Assembly (NCBI GenBank): GCA_964493075.1
Contig: CAZBNU010000079.1
Span: forward strand, 1 to 16,679
Direction: 5' to 3'
Length of the DNA: 16,679 nucleotides
From: SLFT01 sp964493075
Lineage (GTDB): Bacteria > Hydrogenedentota > Hydrogenedentia > Hydrogenedentales > CAITNO01
Shown here: positions 15,104 to 16,679 of the stretch, in pieces
Numbering within the stretch: the stretch's first letter is position 1
How the letters are laid out: each line of letters opens with the position of its first letter
Notes under the pieces: model-generated
Database searches by the model: none
What the model was told of the DNA's origin: nothing
Seen by the model: the letters and a program-made list of their open reading frames with translations, nothing else
Program-made: the position numbers and the translations under genes

Positions 15104-15121
15104 TCCTACATAATAGTAGGA
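15104..15121. repeat. Short hairpin TCCTAC-ATAATA-GTAGGA
   Basis: A perfect 6-bp inverted repeat with a six-base loop. On the minus strand it is followed by ATTTTT, like a weak terminator, but no minus-strand gene lies upstream of it. It lies about 100 bp upstream of the gltB -35, so it may be an operator, a remnant or chance. Confidence 0.35.
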
Positions 15122-15209
15122 TAAAAACCATAAATATAATTTAATTACGCAGTAGAAGTAATATACATACTATAAGCAAAATATAGGAAATTCGAAATTT
15201 ATTGAGGTT

Positions 15210-15293
15210 ATGGGAAGTATGGGAAGCATGGGAAGTATGAGAAGTATGAGAAGCATGGGATATCATAACTCCCATGTTTCCCATATTTCCCAT
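15210..15293. repeat. Two-sided 9-bp tandem repeat array forming a long imperfect hairpin
   Basis: Six direct units run from 15210 to 15263: ATGGGAAGT, ATGGGAAGC, ATGGGAAGT, ATGAGAAGT, ATGAGAAGC and ATGGGATAT. After a seven-base spacer, about three units in the opposite orientation follow (ACTCCCAT, GTTTCCCAT, ATTTCCCAT; 15268-15293). The two sides can pair through CATGGGA/TCCCATG into a stem. Units of the same family occur at 8813-8848. Confidence 0.9.
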
Positions 15294-15360
15294 GATCTCT
15301 GGAGTCCTACCCTGTGAGGGATCCCTCGGCTGCTTTATTCAGTCGGTGAGCAATACCTAC

Positions 15361-15418
15361 GTTAGATTCTCAATGTTAGATTCTCCATGAAATCTGTTTC
15401 CCCGTTTTATGCTATAAT
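15361..15418 (+). promoter_or_regulatory. Extended -10 promoter of the MATE gene with an upstream direct repeat
   Basis: TGCTATAAT at 15410-15418 is a perfect extended -10 element. The -35 position (15390-15395, AAATCT) is poor. Initiation would be near 15425, giving a leader of about 29 nt. Just upstream the 11-mer GTTAGATTCTC is repeated at 15361 and 15375, 14 bp apart, where an activator or repressor could bind. Confidence 0.6.
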
Positions 15419-15453
15419 CCTCGTTTTCCTTCCCTTTTTTCTGAGTATCTGCC

Positions 15454-16679
15454 ATGAGCACCTACATTCCATTACACGAAGAAACCCGTTGGACCGGTGT
15501 CCGCGAAGTCATGGGCATGTCCGGCCCCATTATTCTGGGCATGCTGTCGTATACCATCATGGAGTTTTTCGACAAGGTCATGGTTTCCTATGTGGGCACC
15601 GACGCACTGGCCGCTGTGGGTAGCGCTGGTATTGGTTCTTATACGCTGTGCACGCTTTATATGGGCATCATCAGCGTCGTCAGCACTTTTGTTGCACAAT
15701 GTTATGGGCGCGGCACCCCGCAATTCTGTGCGCGCTACTGCTGGCAGGGCATCTATCTGTCTTCGGTTGGCATCCTGTTTTCGGCATTGCTCTGGCCGGT
15801 AACTCCATTCATATTCGGCCTGATGAAACATTCGCCGGAAGTGACTGCACTGGAAACGCAGTATTTTCAGATTCGCCTGTTCAGTTATTTTTTTATTGGC
15901 TGCAACACGGCGCTTGTCGGTTTTTTCCAGGCCATTGACCGCCCCCGTATTCCCATGTATACCGCCATCATAGGCAATGCCGTGAACCTCTCTTTAAACT
16001 ATGTGCTCATCTTCGGCAAGTTCGGCTTTCCCAGGCTCGAAGTGGGCGGCGCTGCCATCGCCACCGTGATTGCCATTGCCGTACAGAGTCTGGTGCTATG
16101 TGCCGTATTCTTCAACAGGCGTTTCAATAGCACCTATCAGACACGTACCACCTGGCAGTTCGACTGGAACCGCATCCGCGAATTGATCCATGTGGGGCTT
16201 CCTGCCGCCATCAGCATGTTTCTGGATGTGGCGAACTGGTGGATATTTGTGGCGTTTATTATCGGGCGCTTTGGCGCGGCACAGTTGGCGGCCTCTACCA
16301 TTGCATTGAGTTTCATGCACATATCTTTCCTGCCAGCAATCGGCCTGAACCAGGGTATTGCTGCGATTGTTGGACAATGGCTCGGCAGGCGGGACGTGCC
16401 CCGCGCCAAATTGCGGGTGTATACCACCATCAAAATCGCAACGGTATACATGATGTTCATGGGTACTACCTTTGCATTGTTCGGTGGTTTTCTGATAGAA
16501 CGGATATTCAATGCGGATGCCGATGTTGCATGGCTGGGTCATAAAATGCTGATACTAGCGGCCTGCTTTCAGGCTTTTGATGCTGTAAACATTGTCTGCA
16601 TGGGCGCCCTGCGCGGTGCAGGTGATACCCGCTGGATGATGTATATGACCTTTTTCATGTCTTATTTGGTCTGCCTGCC
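15454..16679 (+). CDS. MATE-family multidrug/sodium antiporter (3' end off the window)
   Basis: An inner-membrane transporter of the multidrug and toxic compound extrusion family, which exports organic cations and other compounds in exchange for sodium or protons. The 408 visible residues are almost all hydrophobic helices. Family features include the N-terminal GMSGPIILGMLSYTIMEFFD with KVMVSYVG, the loop FQAIDRPRIPMYTAIIGNAVN, NYVLIFG with GGAAIATV, the second-half start IRELIHVGLPAAI, and GALRGAGDTRW near the end. A typical protein has 440-460 residues and 12 helices, so about 30-50 residues are missing at the right edge. The ATG is the first possible start, since a TGA lies four codons upstream in frame. 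The Shine-Dalgarno is weak (GAG at 15443-15445). It is divergent from gltB. The substrate cannot be told from the sequence. Confidence 0.94.
   Translation, partial: MSTYIPLHEETRWTGVREVMGMSGPIILGMLSYTIMEFFDKVMVSYVGTDALAAVGSAGIGSYTLCTLYMGIISVVSTFVAQCYGRGTPQFCARYCWQGIYLSSVGILFSALLWPVTPFIFGLMKHSPEVTALETQYFQIRLFSYFFIGCNTALVGFFQAIDRPRIPMYTAIIGNAVNLSLNYVLIFGKFGFPRLEVGGAAIATVIAIAVQSLVLCAVFFNRRFNSTYQTRTTWQFDWNRIRELIHVGLPAAISMFLDVANWWIFVAFIIGRFGAAQLAASTIALSFMHISFLPAIGLNQGIAAIVGQWLGRRDVPRAKLRVYTTIKIATVYMMFMGTTFALFGGFLIERIFNADADVAWLGHKMLILAACFQAFDAVNIVCMGALRGAGDTRWMMYMTFFMSYLVCL

Larger units (their letters stand above)
14831..15453. other. AT-rich intergenic region between gltB and the MATE gene
   Basis: This 623-bp region has no credible gene. 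It holds, left to right, the gltB leader with a dyad at 14937-14967, the gltB promoter, a short hairpin at 15104-15121, an AT-rich stretch (15121-15205) in which I see nothing, a two-sided 9-bp repeat array, a 12-bp palindrome GAGGGATCCCTC at 15316-15327, and the MATE promoter. A plus-strand open frame (14797-15144) overlaps the gltB start and promoter and has no recognisable domain. Confidence 0.75.

Noticed and set aside
14797..15144. 115-residue plus-strand open frame in the gltB upstream region
   Set aside because: It overlaps the gltB start codon and the gltB promoter, has AT-driven composition and matches nothing I recognise.
15210..15293. CRISPR array
   Set aside because: The repeats are 9 bp with no unique spacers and no cas genes nearby; it is a tandem minisatellite.
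15301..15400. Possible tRNA or small structured RNA near the MATE promoter
   Set aside because: Only a 12-bp palindrome and a short direct repeat are visible; no cloverleaf, T-loop or CCA end could be built.

Overview
The window looks like chromosomal DNA of an uncultivated Gram-negative bacterium, taken from a draft scaffold. Two runs of exactly 100 N mark scaffold joins. Evidence for a diderm cell is an outer-membrane-type lipoprotein lipocalin, MltG and a periplasmic glycerophosphodiesterase. A large secreted GH20-like protein carrying F5/8-type and CBM9-like domains, together with several short-period repeats between genes, suggests Hydrogenedentota, Lentisphaerota or another PVC-related lineage. 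That placement rests on memory of protein architecture and is tentative. No tRNA, rRNA, CRISPR array, transposase or phage gene was seen.

Left edge (1-1171): a glycerophosphodiester phosphodiesterase running off the window on the minus strand is divergent from a Blc-type lipocalin lipoprotein. Both products would act on membrane-lipid breakdown products in the envelope. The lipocalin converges with the next gene, with only 10 bp between their stop codons.

Main block (1182-14830): eight genes, all on the minus strand. In transcription order they are gltB-gltD (glutamate synthase), ruvX (RNase H-fold resolvase/16S maturation factor), mltG (peptidoglycan terminase), xseA-xseB (exonuclease VII), ispA (farnesyl diphosphate synthase) and a 993-residue GH20-like carbohydrate protein. 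gltB/gltD, xseA/xseB and xseB/ispA overlap and look translationally coupled. The other junctions each hold a repeat: 9-bp tandem arrays at gltD/ruvX and mltG/xseA, a 30-bp perfect inverted repeat at ruvX/mltG, a REP-like hairpin that probably terminates the mltG transcript, and a 34-bp-arm inverted repeat at ispA/GH20-like. xseA and ruvX both have a -10-like hexamer 6-8 nt upstream of the start codon and no Shine-Dalgarno, so leaderless transcripts are possible.

Right edge (14831-16679): a roughly 620-bp AT-rich intergenic region carries a strong gltB promoter on the minus strand (TTGACA-18-TATCAT), a leader hairpin, a two-sided 9-bp repeat array, and an extended -10 promoter for a divergent MATE-family efflux transporter that runs off the right edge.

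Assembly notes: the gap at 10426-10525 is flanked by an exact 55-bp duplication and is very probably an unmerged contig overlap. The gap at 13664-13763 removes a real part of gltB, judged at about 100-130 codons. Most genes are ordinary housekeeping genes. The points most worth a second look are the GH20-like protein without the usual Asp-Glu pair, the SSB-like acidic tail of XseB, the repeat at nearly every junction, and the possible leaderless starts. I did not find a clearly new multi-gene system.
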